NCBI RefSeq assembly: GCF_001687565.2
Contig: NZ_CP016534.2
Location: forward strand, 748,501 to 812,500
Length of the DNA stretch: 64,000 bases
Direction of reading: 5' to 3'
Origin: Planococcus antarcticus DSM 14505
GTDB taxonomy: Bacteria > Bacillota > Bacilli > Bacillales_A > Planococcaceae
Each line of letters opens with the position of its first letter. Position 1 is the first letter of the stretch. Positions 9,479 through 18,318 of the stretch are shown here, in pieces. Made by a program: the position numbers and the translations under genes. A model generated the notes under the pieces. The model made no database searches. It was given only the letters and a program-made list of their open reading frames with translations, and was not told where the DNA came from.

Positions 9479-10156
9479 ATGGCAAAAGTATTAGCAGTGC
9501 TATCAAGTGGACACAAAGATACAGAAAATAATTACGAAACTGGCTGGTGGGCCGAAGAATTATTTGCACCGATGGAGATATTGGAGAACGCTGGACATCA
9601 AATGGATTTAGCTTCACCACTCGGCGGTAAAGCTACACTTGACAAGGTCAGCATCAGCGAAGATTATGACCCCAAAGGCAAATACAAGAAAATGTACGAA
9701 TCGGGAATAGCAGATAACACAATAGCTCTTTCGGAAGTTAATGCAGAAGACTACGACGTGGTATTCATCGTGGGTGGCCACGGGGCTATGTACGACTTGG
9801 CTGAAAGTGAAACGCTACGAGACATTATCAATACCGTTTACGACAACGGAAATATCGTTTCCGCCGTATGCCACGGGCCGGCTCCGTTAGTTTGGACAAC
9901 ACGTCCAGATGGTAAAAGCATCATTGCTGGCTTGGAAGTAACAGGGTATCCGGAAGCGGTTGAACCTGAAGGTCTTCCTGCCATTCTACCATTTAGCTTG
10001 GAAGGGAAAATGAGCGAAGTTGCTAATTATACTGCTGAGAAAAAAGTAGTATGGGGCAATGACCAATTGGTAACTGGCCGTGATCCATTCTCTGCCGAAG
10101 AATTGGCAGAGGAATTGGTTAAGGCTTTAGATAAAAAGAGCAAACAGGAAAACTGA
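9479..10156 (+). CDS. DJ-1/PfpI superfamily protein (class I glutamine amidotransferase-like)
   Basis: A 225-residue protein of the DJ-1/PfpI superfamily, in the larger Hsp31-like branch whose members act as glyoxalase III or protein/nucleotide deglycases against methylglyoxal. It has FIVGGHGAMYD (oxyanion region, about residue 97) and the nucleophile elbow AVCHGPAPL with Cys at about 129. An N-terminal Glu within NYETGWWAEE matches the acidic residue that pairs with this cysteine. GGAGGAAACAGAACATG gives a strong start. The next gene follows after only a few bases, so the two probably share a transcript and a role in stress by reactive electrophiles. Confidence 0.85.
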   Translation: MAKVLAVLSSGHKDTENNYETGWWAEELFAPMEILENAGHQMDLASPLGGKATLDKVSISEDYDPKGKYKKMYESGIADNTIALSEVNAEDYDVVFIVGGHGAMYDLAESETLRDIINTVYDNGNIVSAVCHGPAPLVWTTRPDGKSIIAGLEVTGYPEAVEPEGLPAILPFSLEGKMSEVANYTAEKKVVWGNDQLVTGRDPFSAEELAEELVKALDKKSKQEN

Positions 10157-10159
10157 GTG

Positions 10160-10444
10160 ATGGAACCTATCCTAATTACGGCAATCCTAAAACCTAAAGA
10201 ACACATGGCAGATCATTTATTGACGGAGTTGAACAAAGTGCTAATTGCGTCACGCGCAGAAGCGGGTTGCGTAAGCTATGTTCTCCATCAATCGATTGAA
10301 GACGACACGTTTGTTCTTCATGAAACATGGAAAGACAAGGACGCTTTGGAGAGCCATGTCGCTTCTCGTCATTATCAGGAATACCGGACGAACACGGCGG
10401 ACTTGATTTCAAAGCGAGAGGTCTTTAAGTTAAAAGCTCTTTGA
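10160..10444 (+). CDS. ABM-domain protein (putative quinol monooxygenase)
   Basis: A 94-residue single-domain protein of the antibiotic biosynthesis monooxygenase fold, a ferredoxin-like dimer. The pattern is typical: an opening beta strand (ILITAILKPK), helix, then AGCVSYVLHQS and FVLHETWKDKDALESHVAS. B. subtilis and E. coli relatives act as quinol oxidases or heme-related proteins; the substrate cannot be assigned here. The GTG at 10157 is directly followed by ATG at 10160, which I prefer, with AGGA 10 bases upstream. It lies 3 bases after the DJ-1-type gene and is followed by a terminator. Confidence 0.8.
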   Translation: MEPILITAILKPKEHMADHLLTELNKVLIASRAEAGCVSYVLHQSIEDDTFVLHETWKDKDALESHVASRHYQEYRTNTADLISKREVFKLKAL

Positions 10445-10479
10445 ATTAGTAGGAACGACATAGGTTTATAAATGCCGAA

Positions 10480-10521
10480 AGCAGAACTTTGCGGAGATCC
10501 ATTGCAAAGTTCTGCTTTTTT
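10480..10521 (+). terminator. Rho-independent terminator
   Basis: AGCAGAACTTTGC pairs with GCAAAGTTCTGCT around an 11-base loop and is followed by six T. It ends the DJ-1/ABM transcript. Confidence 0.85.
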
Positions 10522-10673
10522 GCGTTAAATTGTATTTTGGCAGGGTGGAGACCATAGTAAAGTATGATAGTGTTAGATGAGTTATTGATTTACCGTTAAT
10601 TCATAATTGTCAGTTCATTTTGCTAGTTTCAAGAATATAAAAAAATCTCGAAAGAAAGCCAGGTGGTCAAAAG

Positions 10674-11414
10674 ATGAAATCCTACATTATCCAAATTGAA
10701 TTGGAACATTCAGATCCGCTGATTTGGCGCAAGGTGATTATGCCAGCAGGCGCCACGTTCAATATGCTGCATGACATTGTGCAACAGACTAGCAATTTTC
10801 AAAGTGGCTATCCTTCAGAAGGCTATCATCTGTTCGAATTTGATTTGACGGAAGACGGCATTCGAGTGACGAATGACGAGGAAGCCTACGAAGAACATCA
10901 GGGTTTTAAAAAAAATAAAAAGATGTTCGCGGAGCGACTGAAGAATATGGAGCCAGAGTTTCGGCAGTTTGAAGAAGCTTACCAGGAACGGTTGTCGGCA
11001 GTCGTGCGGAAACCTTCTGGCATTAAAGTTGATGAATTTTTGGAGAAACACAAAGAGCTAGTCTACAGCTACGATTTTGGAGACGGTTGGCAGTTCCGTA
11101 TTAAACTAGAGACCATCGTCGACGATTATTATTTTGGGTTCCCAACATTGCTAGACGGGGCAGAGACAGCACCGCCGGAAGATGTGGGCGGCATTCCTGG
11201 ATTTTATGAATTCCTGCAAATTTACCGGGACAAAAAGCACATGGAGCACGAAGAGATGAGGGACTGGGCAGATAGCCAGCGCTTCAGCGAATATGACGCT
11301 GAACAGATTAACAGTCGACTGAAAAGCCGGTTGTACAAAAAGACGGAATGGGATAAGATCCATCATGAAAACTACCGGGTCATTGAAGACAAATATCGGA
11401 AGAGTTTAGGGTAA
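10674..11414 (+). CDS. Plasmid pRiA4b ORF-3 family protein
   Basis: A 246-residue protein recognisable as the pRiA4b ORF-3 (IS1096-associated TnpR-like) family by its conserved pieces: a first strand YIIQIELEHSDPLIWRKV, the central YSYDFGDGWQFRI (about residue 125) and APPEDVGGIPGFYEFL (about 165). A lysine- and glutamate-rich linker separates the halves. The family is widespread on chromosomes and plasmids and its biochemical role is unproven. No recombinase or plasmid gene is adjacent, so this copy appears to be a stand-alone chromosomal gene. The ATG at 10674 follows AGGTGG. Confidence 0.85.
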   Translation: MKSYIIQIELEHSDPLIWRKVIMPAGATFNMLHDIVQQTSNFQSGYPSEGYHLFEFDLTEDGIRVTNDEEAYEEHQGFKKNKKMFAERLKNMEPEFRQFEEAYQERLSAVVRKPSGIKVDEFLEKHKELVYSYDFGDGWQFRIKLETIVDDYYFGFPTLLDGAETAPPEDVGGIPGFYEFLQIYRDKKHMEHEEMRDWADSQRFSEYDAEQINSRLKSRLYKKTEWDKIHHENYRVIEDKYRKSLG

Positions 11415-11450
11415 ATAAGCTCTTGGTAGATAAGAATTTAACATGCTTAG

Positions 11451-11488
11451 AAAAACCGTCGATGGAAGTTATTCTGTTCGGCGGTTTT
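11451..11488 (+). terminator. Probable terminator
   Basis: AAAACCGTCGA and TCGGCGGTTTT can pair across an 18-base loop just after the pRiA4b ORF-3-like gene. The T run is short. Confidence 0.5.
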
Positions 11489-11546
11489 CAGTTAGAAATT
11501 GCTAGAAGTATAAAATTCGACTAGCTGAGCACAATTAAATACGAAC

Positions 11547-11580
11547 AAAAAGCGGGTTCACATGAGGACTTCGCTTTTTT
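11547..11580 (+). terminator. Weak terminator-like hairpin
   Basis: AAAAAGCG and CGCTTTTTT flank a loop in the 392-base gap before the DUF488 gene. The stem is short apart from the A/T tract. Nothing else was seen in the gap. Confidence 0.4.
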
Positions 11581-11806
11581 CGTGTTTTTCTTGATCTTTT
11601 GGTCAGTCCGAGAATTACGGTAGTGATGCTGAACTGTTTCGGATCCAGCTTGAAGGTAAGCGTTAACTACTAAACCTCCGATTTCTTAGAAAACAAAATA
11701 ACTTACGGTCAGTGACTTTGCGATGTCTGTCAATCTATCTTGTGTTTGAAGTGGCACAATGACAGGAATAGTAGAAATAGATCTCTTGAAAAGGATGGAG
11801 AGTCAG

Positions 11807-12376
11807 ATGGACATTTATACAATTGGTCATTCGAGTCATCCAAAGGAATTTTTTGAAAAGATGCTGAAAGACAATTCAATTGAGGTGCTGGCAGACGTAC
11901 GAGCATTTCCAGGTAGCCGCAAATGGCCTCAGTTTTCGAAAGACATTTTTCCGAAATGGCTGGAAGCGGACAATATCCACTATCAGCATTTTCCAAAGCT
12001 CGGCGGTCGGCGCCGTAAATCGAAAGAAATTGAAGGGGATGTAAACGCGGGGTGGAACAATCAGTCGTTTCATAATTACGCCGATTACACATTGACTGAT
12101 GAATTTAAAGAAGGCGTAGATGAGTTATTGACAATCGCAAGCGAAAAACGTGTGGCTTACTGTTGCTCGGAGCGGCATCCTTCTCGCTGCCACCGTTTTC
12201 TGATCAGTAATTGGCTTGTTGCAAATGGCCATCAAGTTTTTCACATTATTGATGGGAAAGACGAAAGTATTGACATAATTGAGCATGAAATTGCCATGTG
12301 GGGTGCTGCGGCTGAAGTGAAAAAGGAAGATGGCATAGAGGTTGTTTATCCGGAAGGTAAAGAAGAAGAGCGTTGA
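11807..12376 (+). CDS. DUF488 family protein
   Basis: A 189-residue DUF488 protein. Conserved blocks are YTIGHSSH at the N-terminus, LADVRAFPGSRKWPQF (about residue 25) and the cysteine-rich YCCSERHPSRCHR (about 122), which in the family is suspected to bind metal or form an active site. No function is established. The frame is open to an ATG at 11759, but the ATG at 11807 begins exactly at the family's first strand and has GGAG 6 bases upstream, so it is the better start. It ends just before a strong bidirectional terminator shared with the convergent glutamate-synthase-like gene. Confidence 0.82.
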   Translation: MDIYTIGHSSHPKEFFEKMLKDNSIEVLADVRAFPGSRKWPQFSKDIFPKWLEADNIHYQHFPKLGGRRRKSKEIEGDVNAGWNNQSFHNYADYTLTDEFKEGVDELLTIASEKRVAYCCSERHPSRCHRFLISNWLVANGHQVFHIIDGKDESIDIIEHEIAMWGAAAEVKKEDGIEVVYPEGKEEER

Positions 12377-12392
12377 AATGATGCAATCACGT

Positions 12393-12435
12393 AAAAAGCA
12401 GGAGGACGAACCAATGGGTTCGTCCTCCTGCTTTT
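12393..12435. terminator. Strong bidirectional terminator
   Basis: A perfect 20-bp stem beginning AAAAAGCAGGAGG with the loop AATG and ending in TTTTT. It lies between convergent genes and has the U tract on both strands, so it serves both. Confidence 0.92.
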
Positions 12436-12445
12436 TCGTTGTGAT

Positions 12446-14071
12446 TTATCGTTTAGCCGATAAATCTTCAACATCTTTTTCTTTCTTTTCTTCTTGTTCA
12501 ATTTTGTGAATCATACTGCCAACAGAAGAAATACGTCCTTGAATATCTTTGTGTGTTAAGTGCTTTCTCTCAAGCATTGTTGGCGACTCAACGCCTGCAG
12601 CTGCAGCAATATTAAACAATCCTGCACGTAAAGACATGACGTAATTGGCGACGCGGTACATTTTCTCGTTAACCACCAAGCCGTCTTGTAAATCGGGATC
12701 GGTCGTAGCAACGCCTACTGGACAAGTATTCGTATGGCAAACTTCCGCCATGATGCAACCGACGCTGATCATAAATCCTCTCGCGATATTGACGAGATCT
12801 GCACCCATCGACAGCGCAATGGCGATTTTGTCCGGTGTGATCAGTTTGCCGGAAGCAATCAACTTCACACGGTCACGAACGCCGTATTGGCGAAGCAATT
12901 CATCGACAATCGGCAACGCTGTCATGATTGGCAAGCCAACGGAATCGGCAAGTTCTTGATATGTCGCACCGGTTCCGCCTTCACCGCCGTCGATGGTGAT
13001 AAAGTCAGGGCCTTTGCCGCTGTCTTTCATAATTTGGACCATTTCTTCGAGTCCTTCGACATCGCCAACCACAATTTTCATACCCACCGGCTTGCCGCCA
13101 ACTTCACGCAGCTCTTCAATAAAGTCAAACAACTTTTCAAATGAATCGTATTCCGTAAAACGGTTAGGGCTGTTAACGGTTTTGCCTGGTTCAATCAGGC
13201 GAATGCGCGCGATTTCTTCGGTCACTTTATTGCCTTCTAAATGGCCACCGCGTGTTTTAGCGCCTTGGGCGAGTTTGATTTCGAACGCTTTTATTTGCTC
13301 CATTTCAGCTTTTTCTTTGAACGCTTCCCAAGAAAATTCACCACCGGCAGTACGGACGCCAAACAAGCCGGGTCCGATTTGCATGATTAAATCTGCACCA
13401 CCCACTAAGTGATGATCGGAAATGCCCCCTTCACCGGTATTCATCCATGTACCGCCTGCAACGCCGAGCCCTTTTGACAGGGCAGTAATGGCGTTCTCGC
13501 CTAGTGCGCCGTAGCTCATGGCAGACATGCCGACTTTTCCTTTTATGCGGAAAGGTTGACGGCAATGACCTTCGCCGAGCACAACCGCATCTTCATCTCG
13601 GAGGTAGTAAGGATCAGTTAGTACTTCTTCTCGGTGCTCTCTTCGCGATAACAAGCCTTCATTGTCAACGACGTACTGGTAGGTTGTTATTTTTTGGCTG
13701 TTATCCACTTTTAGTTCTGTCCGTAATTTAGGAAATAACGAATTGCGGATGTAAAAACCATCTTCCACAAAATTGCGATTAGATCCGAACCCAATCAGAC
13801 GTTCATTGTATTTTCCAGCTTTGACGACATCTTGGTATTGGATACGTGAGAAGGGAAGTCCTTCGTTGTCGCCGGAAAATAAGTATTGCCGAAGCTCAGG
13901 CCCGATGTGTTCAGCCATGTACCGAACCCGTCCGAGTAACGGGAAATTGCGGAGCACCGCATGCTGCTTTTGATGATTGTCTTTCTGATAAATGTATGCA
14001 ATATAAGCAAGTGGAGCCGCTACGGTCGACCCTAAAATTGCGGATGGCAAGTATTTCGTTATTTTTCCCAT
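12446..14071 (-). CDS. FMN-binding glutamate-synthase-like protein (YerD-like)
   Basis: A 541-residue protein with the FMN-binding synthase domain of glutamate synthase but without the glutaminase or FAD subunits. A hydrophobic N-terminal segment (about residues 9-27) suggests membrane anchoring. Conserved pieces are GMSAMSYGALGENA, NTGEGGISDHH, QIGPGLFGVR, TIDGGEGGTGA (FMN phosphate region, about 355) and GCIMAEVCHTNTCPVG (about 440), matching the cysteine cluster that holds the 3Fe-4S centre in GltB. B. subtilis YerD is similar; its substrate is not known. The ATG at 14071 has AAGGTGG upstream and is preferred over the GTG at 14080. Confidence 0.85.
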   Translation of the reverse strand: MGKITKYLPSAILGSTVAAPLAYIAYIYQKDNHQKQHAVLRNFPLLGRVRYMAEHIGPELRQYLFSGDNEGLPFSRIQYQDVVKAGKYNERLIGFGSNRNFVEDGFYIRNSLFPKLRTELKVDNSQKITTYQYVVDNEGLLSRREHREEVLTDPYYLRDEDAVVLGEGHCRQPFRIKGKVGMSAMSYGALGENAITALSKGLGVAGGTWMNTGEGGISDHHLVGGADLIMQIGPGLFGVRTAGGEFSWEAFKEKAEMEQIKAFEIKLAQGAKTRGGHLEGNKVTEEIARIRLIEPGKTVNSPNRFTEYDSFEKLFDFIEELREVGGKPVGMKIVVGDVEGLEEMVQIMKDSGKGPDFITIDGGEGGTGATYQELADSVGLPIMTALPIVDELLRQYGVRDRVKLIASGKLITPDKIAIALSMGADLVNIARGFMISVGCIMAEVCHTNTCPVGVATTDPDLQDGLVVNEKMYRVANYVMSLRAGLFNIAAAAGVESPTMLERKHLTHKDIQGRISSVGSMIHKIEQEEKKEKDVEDLSAKR

Positions 14072-14104
14072 AAAATCCACCTTTTTTAATTGATCGTATT
14101 TTGT

Positions 14105-14728
14105 TTATAGATTTGCTAGCGCTTTTTTGATTGGCGTAGTTCCGGATACAACTTTAAAGGTTTTATTGTATGTAGCTTTGTTCGCAAGTGATTCGACCAG
14201 AACGGCAGCCACATCTTCAAAAGGAATTTCCTTGCCTTTTTCACCGTTGGAAGAAACGATATCAATCATGCCTTTGCCCGGTTTGTGTACACCACGGGTC
14301 GAGTGAACAACCGTATACGTGAAAACATCTAGCTTGATCAGCTCTTCCGGACCTTTTTTCCCACCTGTTTCTTGAGATTCCGCTGATTCATCCACGCGTG
14401 CAGGGCTTAAATAAACAACTCGTTCAATGCCTTGCTTTCGTGCTTCGGCCATGGCATTTGCGACCGCGTCTTTATCAACGAGTACATTTTTGTTTTCACC
14501 TGCAGTCGGGTTTGCGCCGGCTATATAAATAATAGCTCGGCACCCTACCATGGCATCCACAAACTGATGATCTGTAGCGACCATTACTTGAACAGCACCC
14601 ATCATCTTAAGTTCTTCTGCTCGGTTTTCCGTTTCTGCGACCGTTGTCGCTTCATGGTTTTCTGCAGCTAGCTTCTTCAGTACGTACTCACCGACATCTC
14701 CGCCTCCGCCAAAAACGAATACTTTCAT
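14105..14728 (-). CDS. NAD(P)-binding atypical SDR (NmrA/YhfK-like)
   Basis: A 207-residue Rossmann-fold protein starting VFVFGGGGDVGEYVL, an atypical SDR dinucleotide motif. IIYIAGANP (about residue 68) and a weakly conserved VVYLSPARV follow; a canonical YxxxK catalytic pair is not evident, as in NmrA-like sensor or reductase proteins. The C-terminal part FKVVSGTTPI matches the family. It lies upstream of the glutamate-synthase-like gene on the same strand with a short gap, so both may be co-transcribed. The reaction is unknown. Confidence 0.78.
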   Translation of the reverse strand: MKVFVFGGGGDVGEYVLKKLAAENHEATTVAETENRAEELKMMGAVQVMVATDHQFVDAMVGCRAIIYIAGANPTAGENKNVLVDKDAVANAMAEARKQGIERVVYLSPARVDESAESQETGGKKGPEELIKLDVFTYTVVHSTRGVHKPGKGMIDIVSSNGEKGKEIPFEDVAAVLVESLANKATYNKTFKVVSGTTPIKKALANL

Positions 14729-14870
14729 CCAATCCCTCCTCGTAAAGTAGCACTATTCAACTTTTCCCTTCCCCTCTGGCAACAAAACTATTTAATAAGA
14801 AACAATAGGTTTTATTTGATTAACTATTGTGGGAAAGCAATTTTGAGTAGATTGAAATTAGAAACCGTAC

Positions 14871-15710
14871 TCACTCGACAAAAATACTACCGTTATCTGA
14901 ATCGAGTCTAATGAGCACATCCCCACTGCCGAAACTGACATCCCTGGAATCACGGCCGAACACATCGGTGCTGCCGTTATCGACGTGCGCTTCAATGCGA
15001 GCGTTTTCTGGTTCGTTTTGGGTGTAGATTTCAATCCGTCCGTTATCCGTTTCAAGATCAACAGGGAAATCGAGTGTTTCAGCATTCAGCTCGATGCGGC
15101 CGTTATTCGTTTTCGCTTGCAATTCACCCGACACGTCCGTGAAAATGATGCGGCCGTTTGACGAGTGGAGAGTCATGTCAGCTGCCATATTCGTCAGTTC
15201 AATTCTGCCATTATCTGTTTCGACATCGACCATTTCGCTTTCGACCGCTTCTAAGGAGATGCGGCCATTATCAGCTTGAAACGATAATTCCGTAGCCCCG
15301 ATATCATTCGCCTGAATCCGTCCGTCATCACTGTCTGCAGACAGCGAAGCAAGACCGTTTGCTGGAACATAAACTTGCAGCGAGTAAGATTGGTTAAAGT
15401 CGAACAGGAAAAACCAGTTCGTGTCTTCGACTTCAATAACCAAACGGCCGCCTGACACATCTGTCTTTAACGCAAAATTATCGTCATTGCCGACAACCAC
15501 AATGCGGGCAGTGTCGTCATTGCTCGGTAAAAACTCTATACGGGAATTTTCTACCGTTATCTCCATTTCGTCGATTGGCTCGTTGAAGGTTTTTTCCTCC
15601 AATACATCCTGCTGAAGAGAATCTGAATTATAAATGGTATAAAAAGCGGCCATGGCACCGATTAGCAATAGAACTGCTGCGACGATCAAAATCCTCACCA
15701 ATGTTTTCAT
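14871..15710 (-). CDS. DUF4097-family beta-repeat protein, membrane anchored
   Basis: A 279-residue protein with an N-terminal transmembrane or signal segment (residues 5-25) and an extracytoplasmic region built from short beta repeats. The motif DNGRI or close variants (DDGRI, SNGRI, NNGRI, DNGST, DNGSI) recurs at about 20-residue intervals at least eight times, typical of the DUF4097 solenoid-like fold related to YvlB. Such proteins often accompany cell-envelope stress systems; no partner regulator is adjacent here. The ATG at 15710 has AAAGGAGA 7 bases upstream; the upstream frame extension to 15770 is not needed. Confidence 0.82.
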   Translation of the reverse strand: MKTLVRILIVAAVLLLIGAMAAFYTIYNSDSLQQDVLEEKTFNEPIDEMEITVENSRIEFLPSNDDTARIVVVGNDDNFALKTDVSGGRLVIEVEDTNWFFLFDFNQSYSLQVYVPANGLASLSADSDDGRIQANDIGATELSFQADNGRISLEAVESEMVDVETDNGRIELTNMAADMTLHSSNGRIIFTDVSGELQAKTNNGRIELNAETLDFPVDLETDNGRIEIYTQNEPENARIEAHVDNGSTDVFGRDSRDVSFGSGDVLIRLDSDNGSIFVE

Positions 15711-15773
15711 AGCAAAATCTCCTTTCTTCACTAAAATATTCAGCGAGTGGCAAGCAAAAGCGACAGGCAATTA

Positions 15774-15947
15774 TCAAAATTTGTCGAATATGTACAATAA
15801 GAGCAAGAGTAGACCAGTCAGGCCATGAGAAAAGAAAGGATAATCCCAGGATTGATAGGAGGTTCGATCACCGCCTTTCCCATTTTGAAACCAGAGCATC
15901 AAAATAAATGTGGAAAAATATGTGAGTAGGAGCAGAAAGCAATGCAT
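15774..15947 (-). CDS. Possible small membrane protein
   Basis: A 57-residue candidate with two hydrophobic segments (about residues 2-18 and 39-53) joined by a polar loop with Asp, Arg and Ser. It ends 63 bases before the DUF4097 gene on the same strand and could be its first operon member. The frame extends to 16013, but the ATG at 15947 begins at the first membrane segment. The ribosome binding site is weak (AAGGTAAG). No family is recognised; it may be chance coding. Confidence 0.4.
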   Translation of the reverse strand: MHCFLLLLTYFSTFILMLWFQNGKGGDRTSYQSWDYPFFSHGLTGLLLLLLYIFDKF

Positions 15948-16179
15948 AACAGCTCTTACCTTGTCTATACTGTAAACTTTATCATAAAGGTGTATATTTA
16001 TCAGAAAAATCAATTTATTTAGAGGGAGGCATGTTATATTGTGAAGTAAGCAAGTGCTTTTATATGATCACCTATCATCTTGGAGATACGCCTCCTAGTG
16101 ATTGAGCTAATTGTCTTTTTTATTTTTCGCAACCGTTCGAAATGGTGCAGGAACTTTAGGGCGAGAGGAGGATGTCGAA

Positions 16180-16626
16180 ATGTGGAATGTGAAAAAGACT
16201 GTTTTCATCGACCGTAGGGTGGGAGAAGTCCACCAATTCGCAACGAATCCGACACATTGGTACCAATGGTATGCGGGTTTATCCGAAGCTGAAAACCTGC
16301 TTGGAAAAGGGGGCAAGGGCACGAGCGTGGATTTAAAGTATTTCTTTTTCGGAAAAAATCAGGCAGTGCATGTGCTTGTGGAGGAAAATGCGCCGGTAGA
16401 TAACGGTTATGTCTGGCGAGGTCTCGTGACAGGTGCTTTTGATGCGACCCAAACATGGAATTACCTCTCAAAAGAACAAGGCACCGAAATCCATTTTGAA
16501 ATGAACTATGAACTGCACGGCAGCATCCTTGGCAAAGTAGTCAATAAGCTTTATATCAAAAAGCTAATGTGCAATTCCGTGGAACAAACCTTGCAAAACC
16601 TAAAAGCTATCAGCGAAAGCGATTGA
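16180..16626 (+). CDS. SRPBCC-superfamily protein
   Basis: A 148-residue protein with the START/Bet v1-like (SRPBCC) pattern: an initial strand ending in IDRRVGEVHQFATNPTHWYQWY, a glycine-rich loop, successive beta strands and a long C-terminal helix with a hydrophobic face. The fold encloses a hydrophobic ligand cavity. No specific ligand or partner is indicated. The ATG at 16180 has AGGAGG 8 bases upstream and is chosen over the in-frame start at 16111. Confidence 0.72.
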   Translation: MWNVKKTVFIDRRVGEVHQFATNPTHWYQWYAGLSEAENLLGKGGKGTSVDLKYFFFGKNQAVHVLVEENAPVDNGYVWRGLVTGAFDATQTWNYLSKEQGTEIHFEMNYELHGSILGKVVNKLYIKKLMCNSVEQTLQNLKAISESD

Positions 16627-17077
16627 CCCCTATAAATTAGCAGAGTAAAGAAAACAAGGTGGAAGAGTAAGTTTCTTCAACATAAAGCTTGTTCGCGCTA
16701 TGGCACTGTCAAATCCTAGTTGCCATTCACAGTGTGGACACTTTATTGCAGCTACGGGTTTGAACCGACAGCAATTGGGAACGCTATCAACATCAAAAAC
16801 TGAGTTATCCAACTGTTGGTGTTGTCTTGAAAACAAGAACCTATGAAACAAAAGGGATAGCTCGTTCTGGTTTTAGCTGGCTATCAAACGCCACGATAAG
16901 TCGAGAAGCCACAACCTATTTATGGTGAACTGGAATTACTCCAATCTGTGAAGAAACCGAAAAGATGATTTTTGCGTTTCTCAGCACAAAGTGACGAGGT
17001 TGCCGCCAATGCAGATCATTAGGAACGGTCCGAATTCTTGAACACCCGATTTTGTGAATAGAAAAATCAATAACCAC
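16627..17077. other. Intergenic region without clear gene
   Basis: No convincing coding sequence. The minus frame between 16630 and 16851 holds KCPHCEWQ, which hints at a zinc-ribbon fragment, and the plus frame in the same place shows CHSQCGHF, but neither has a good start or a recognisable family. It could be a worn-out gene remnant. A terminator follows. Confidence 0.35.
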
Positions 17078-17119
17078 AAAAGCCCAGTTCGCTCGAAAAA
17101 CAAGCTAACTGGGCTTTTG
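17078..17119. terminator. Bidirectional terminator
   Basis: AAAAGCCCAGTT pairs with AACTGGGCTTTT around an 18-base loop. It is placed to end the minus-strand UspA transcript and works on both strands. Confidence 0.75.
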
Positions 17120-17183
17120 TTAAAAATCTCAGAGACAAGTGGGGTGATCCAAAGTATGTGTACCAATTAGGATCTCCTCTTTT

Positions 17184-17639
17184 TTACTTTTCTGTTTTCT
17201 CGAGTTGGCGGACAACTAAAACATCACAAGGACTGCTGGTGACAATATGCTGCGACACGCTTCCTAATATATAATGTTCAATCGCATTTAATCCTTGGGC
17301 TCCACATATAATGAGGTCGGCTTCCACCTGTTTTGCATAGTCACGCGATATGACCTTGTTAGGAGAACCTGGGACGACAAATACATTTACATCAGAGATA
17401 CCAGCTGCTAGAGCTTCCTCTTTATAATTATTGAGGAGCACTTTGCCATATTCAAAGACCTGATCATCAATATTCGGTACACGTTTTGTCATGGCTGTAA
17501 AGGAACGGGTATCTACTACATAAATTAAATTAAGTACCGCATTATTTCGTTTGGTTATTTCAAGTGATTTTTGAAATGCCCATTCTGCTTCATGTGAACC
17601 GTCAATAGCTACCAAAATACGTTTGTATTCCAATGTCAT
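17184..17639 (-). CDS. Universal stress protein (UspA family)
   Basis: A 151-residue UspA-fold protein, a homodimeric stress protein. The start KRILVAIDGSHEAEWAF provides the first strand with the ATP-contacting Asp, and the C-terminal GAQGLNAIEHYILGSVSQHI is the GxxG-9-GS/T nucleotide-binding signature, so it likely belongs to the ATP-binding subgroup. AGGAGGAATTAGT precedes the ATG. It is transcribed alone. About 410 bases of AT-rich DNA separate it from the divergent SHOCT gene, and no certain promoter was identified there. Confidence 0.9.
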   Translation of the reverse strand: MTLEYKRILVAIDGSHEAEWAFQKSLEITKRNNAVLNLIYVVDTRSFTAMTKRVPNIDDQVFEYGKVLLNNYKEEALAAGISDVNVFVVPGSPNKVISRDYAKQVEADLIICGAQGLNAIEHYILGSVSQHIVTSSPCDVLVVRQLEKTEK

Positions 17640-18053
17640 ACTAATTCCTCCTAGGATTTTTTGTTCATGTCCTTGGTATAATTCTTCAATGCTAGTGAAA
17701 ACCCTTTGTTTTTAATTTGAATATTCAAATAATTAATTTTAATTAGCTGATTAAGTAAGGAATGAATACCACTTAAATTTTAAAATGCATTATGTTGCAG
17801 GAATTGGGAACTCAAAAACCTCGCTGCTAGTCGGATAAAGCTCAAGTACAGAAGGCAAAAAGGGATGAAAGCCAAGTTGAAGAATTTCAGGATATGGAAG
17901 TGGAATTTAAGTTAAAAACCGCACAAATTCTATTGATTGAATATTCTGGATTTTTTTGATAAATGGAAATGACTCCACACTTTCTGCATGTATAGCGTGT
18001 ACATTTACAGTGTAGAAGTATATGAGAGCTTTTAAAAAGGGAGGTCGAAAGAA
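17640..18053. other. Divergent intergenic region
   Basis: This AT-rich stretch lies between the UspA gene and the SHOCT gene and should hold both promoters. At 17999-18016 there is TGTACATTTACAGTGTA, containing TACA-G-TGTA, which resembles a CopY-type copper operator. That would suit the Met/His-rich gene downstream but is only a short motif match. No coding potential was seen. Confidence 0.3.
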
Positions 18054-18305
18054 ATGATGGGACCAGGATGGGGAATGGGATGGGAAATGGGAATGGGAGG
18101 TGGAGTTTGGGTGATAGTGGGATTATTAGTCATCGTCGGCGTTGCAGTTTACTATTTTACGAAAAACAAAAATAATAGTTACAATGGCTCCAATAATTCT
18201 CAGCAAGTTCCTGGGAAAGATGCACTGGAAATAGCTAAGAACAGGCTTGCTAAAGGTGAAATAACGACTGAAGAATTTGAAGAAATTAAAAAAGCGTTGT
18301 TATGA
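18054..18305 (+). CDS. SHOCT-domain small membrane protein
   Basis: An 83-residue protein with a glycine-, methionine- and tryptophan-rich N-terminus, one transmembrane segment (about residues 19-37), a polar Asn/Ser linker and a C-terminal SHOCT domain (ALEIAKNRLAKGEITTEEFEEIKKAL). SHOCT modules are thought to mediate oligomerisation. AGGGAGG lies 9 bases before the ATG. The Met/His-rich gene begins 13 bases downstream, so the pair is an operon. Function is not established. Confidence 0.85.
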   Translation: MMGPGWGMGWEMGMGGGVWVIVGLLVIVGVAVYYFTKNKNNSYNGSNNSQQVPGKDALEIAKNRLAKGEITTEEFEEIKKALL

Positions 18306-18318
18306 AAAGAGAGAGCTA

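Noticed and set aside
10674..11414. Mobile element suggested by the name pRiA4b ORF-3 / IS1096
   Set aside because: No transposase, inverted ends or integrase are nearby. The family is common as a single chromosomal gene.
12446..14071. Full glutamate synthase large subunit
   Set aside because: Only the FMN-binding synthase domain is present; the N-terminal glutaminase and the partner subunit are missing, so ammonia assimilation by this protein alone is not supported.
16981..17166. Minus-strand hydrophobic frame near the UspA gene
   Set aside because: It contains the whole terminator hairpin and lacks a ribosome binding site. Hydrophobicity arises from the A/T tracts.
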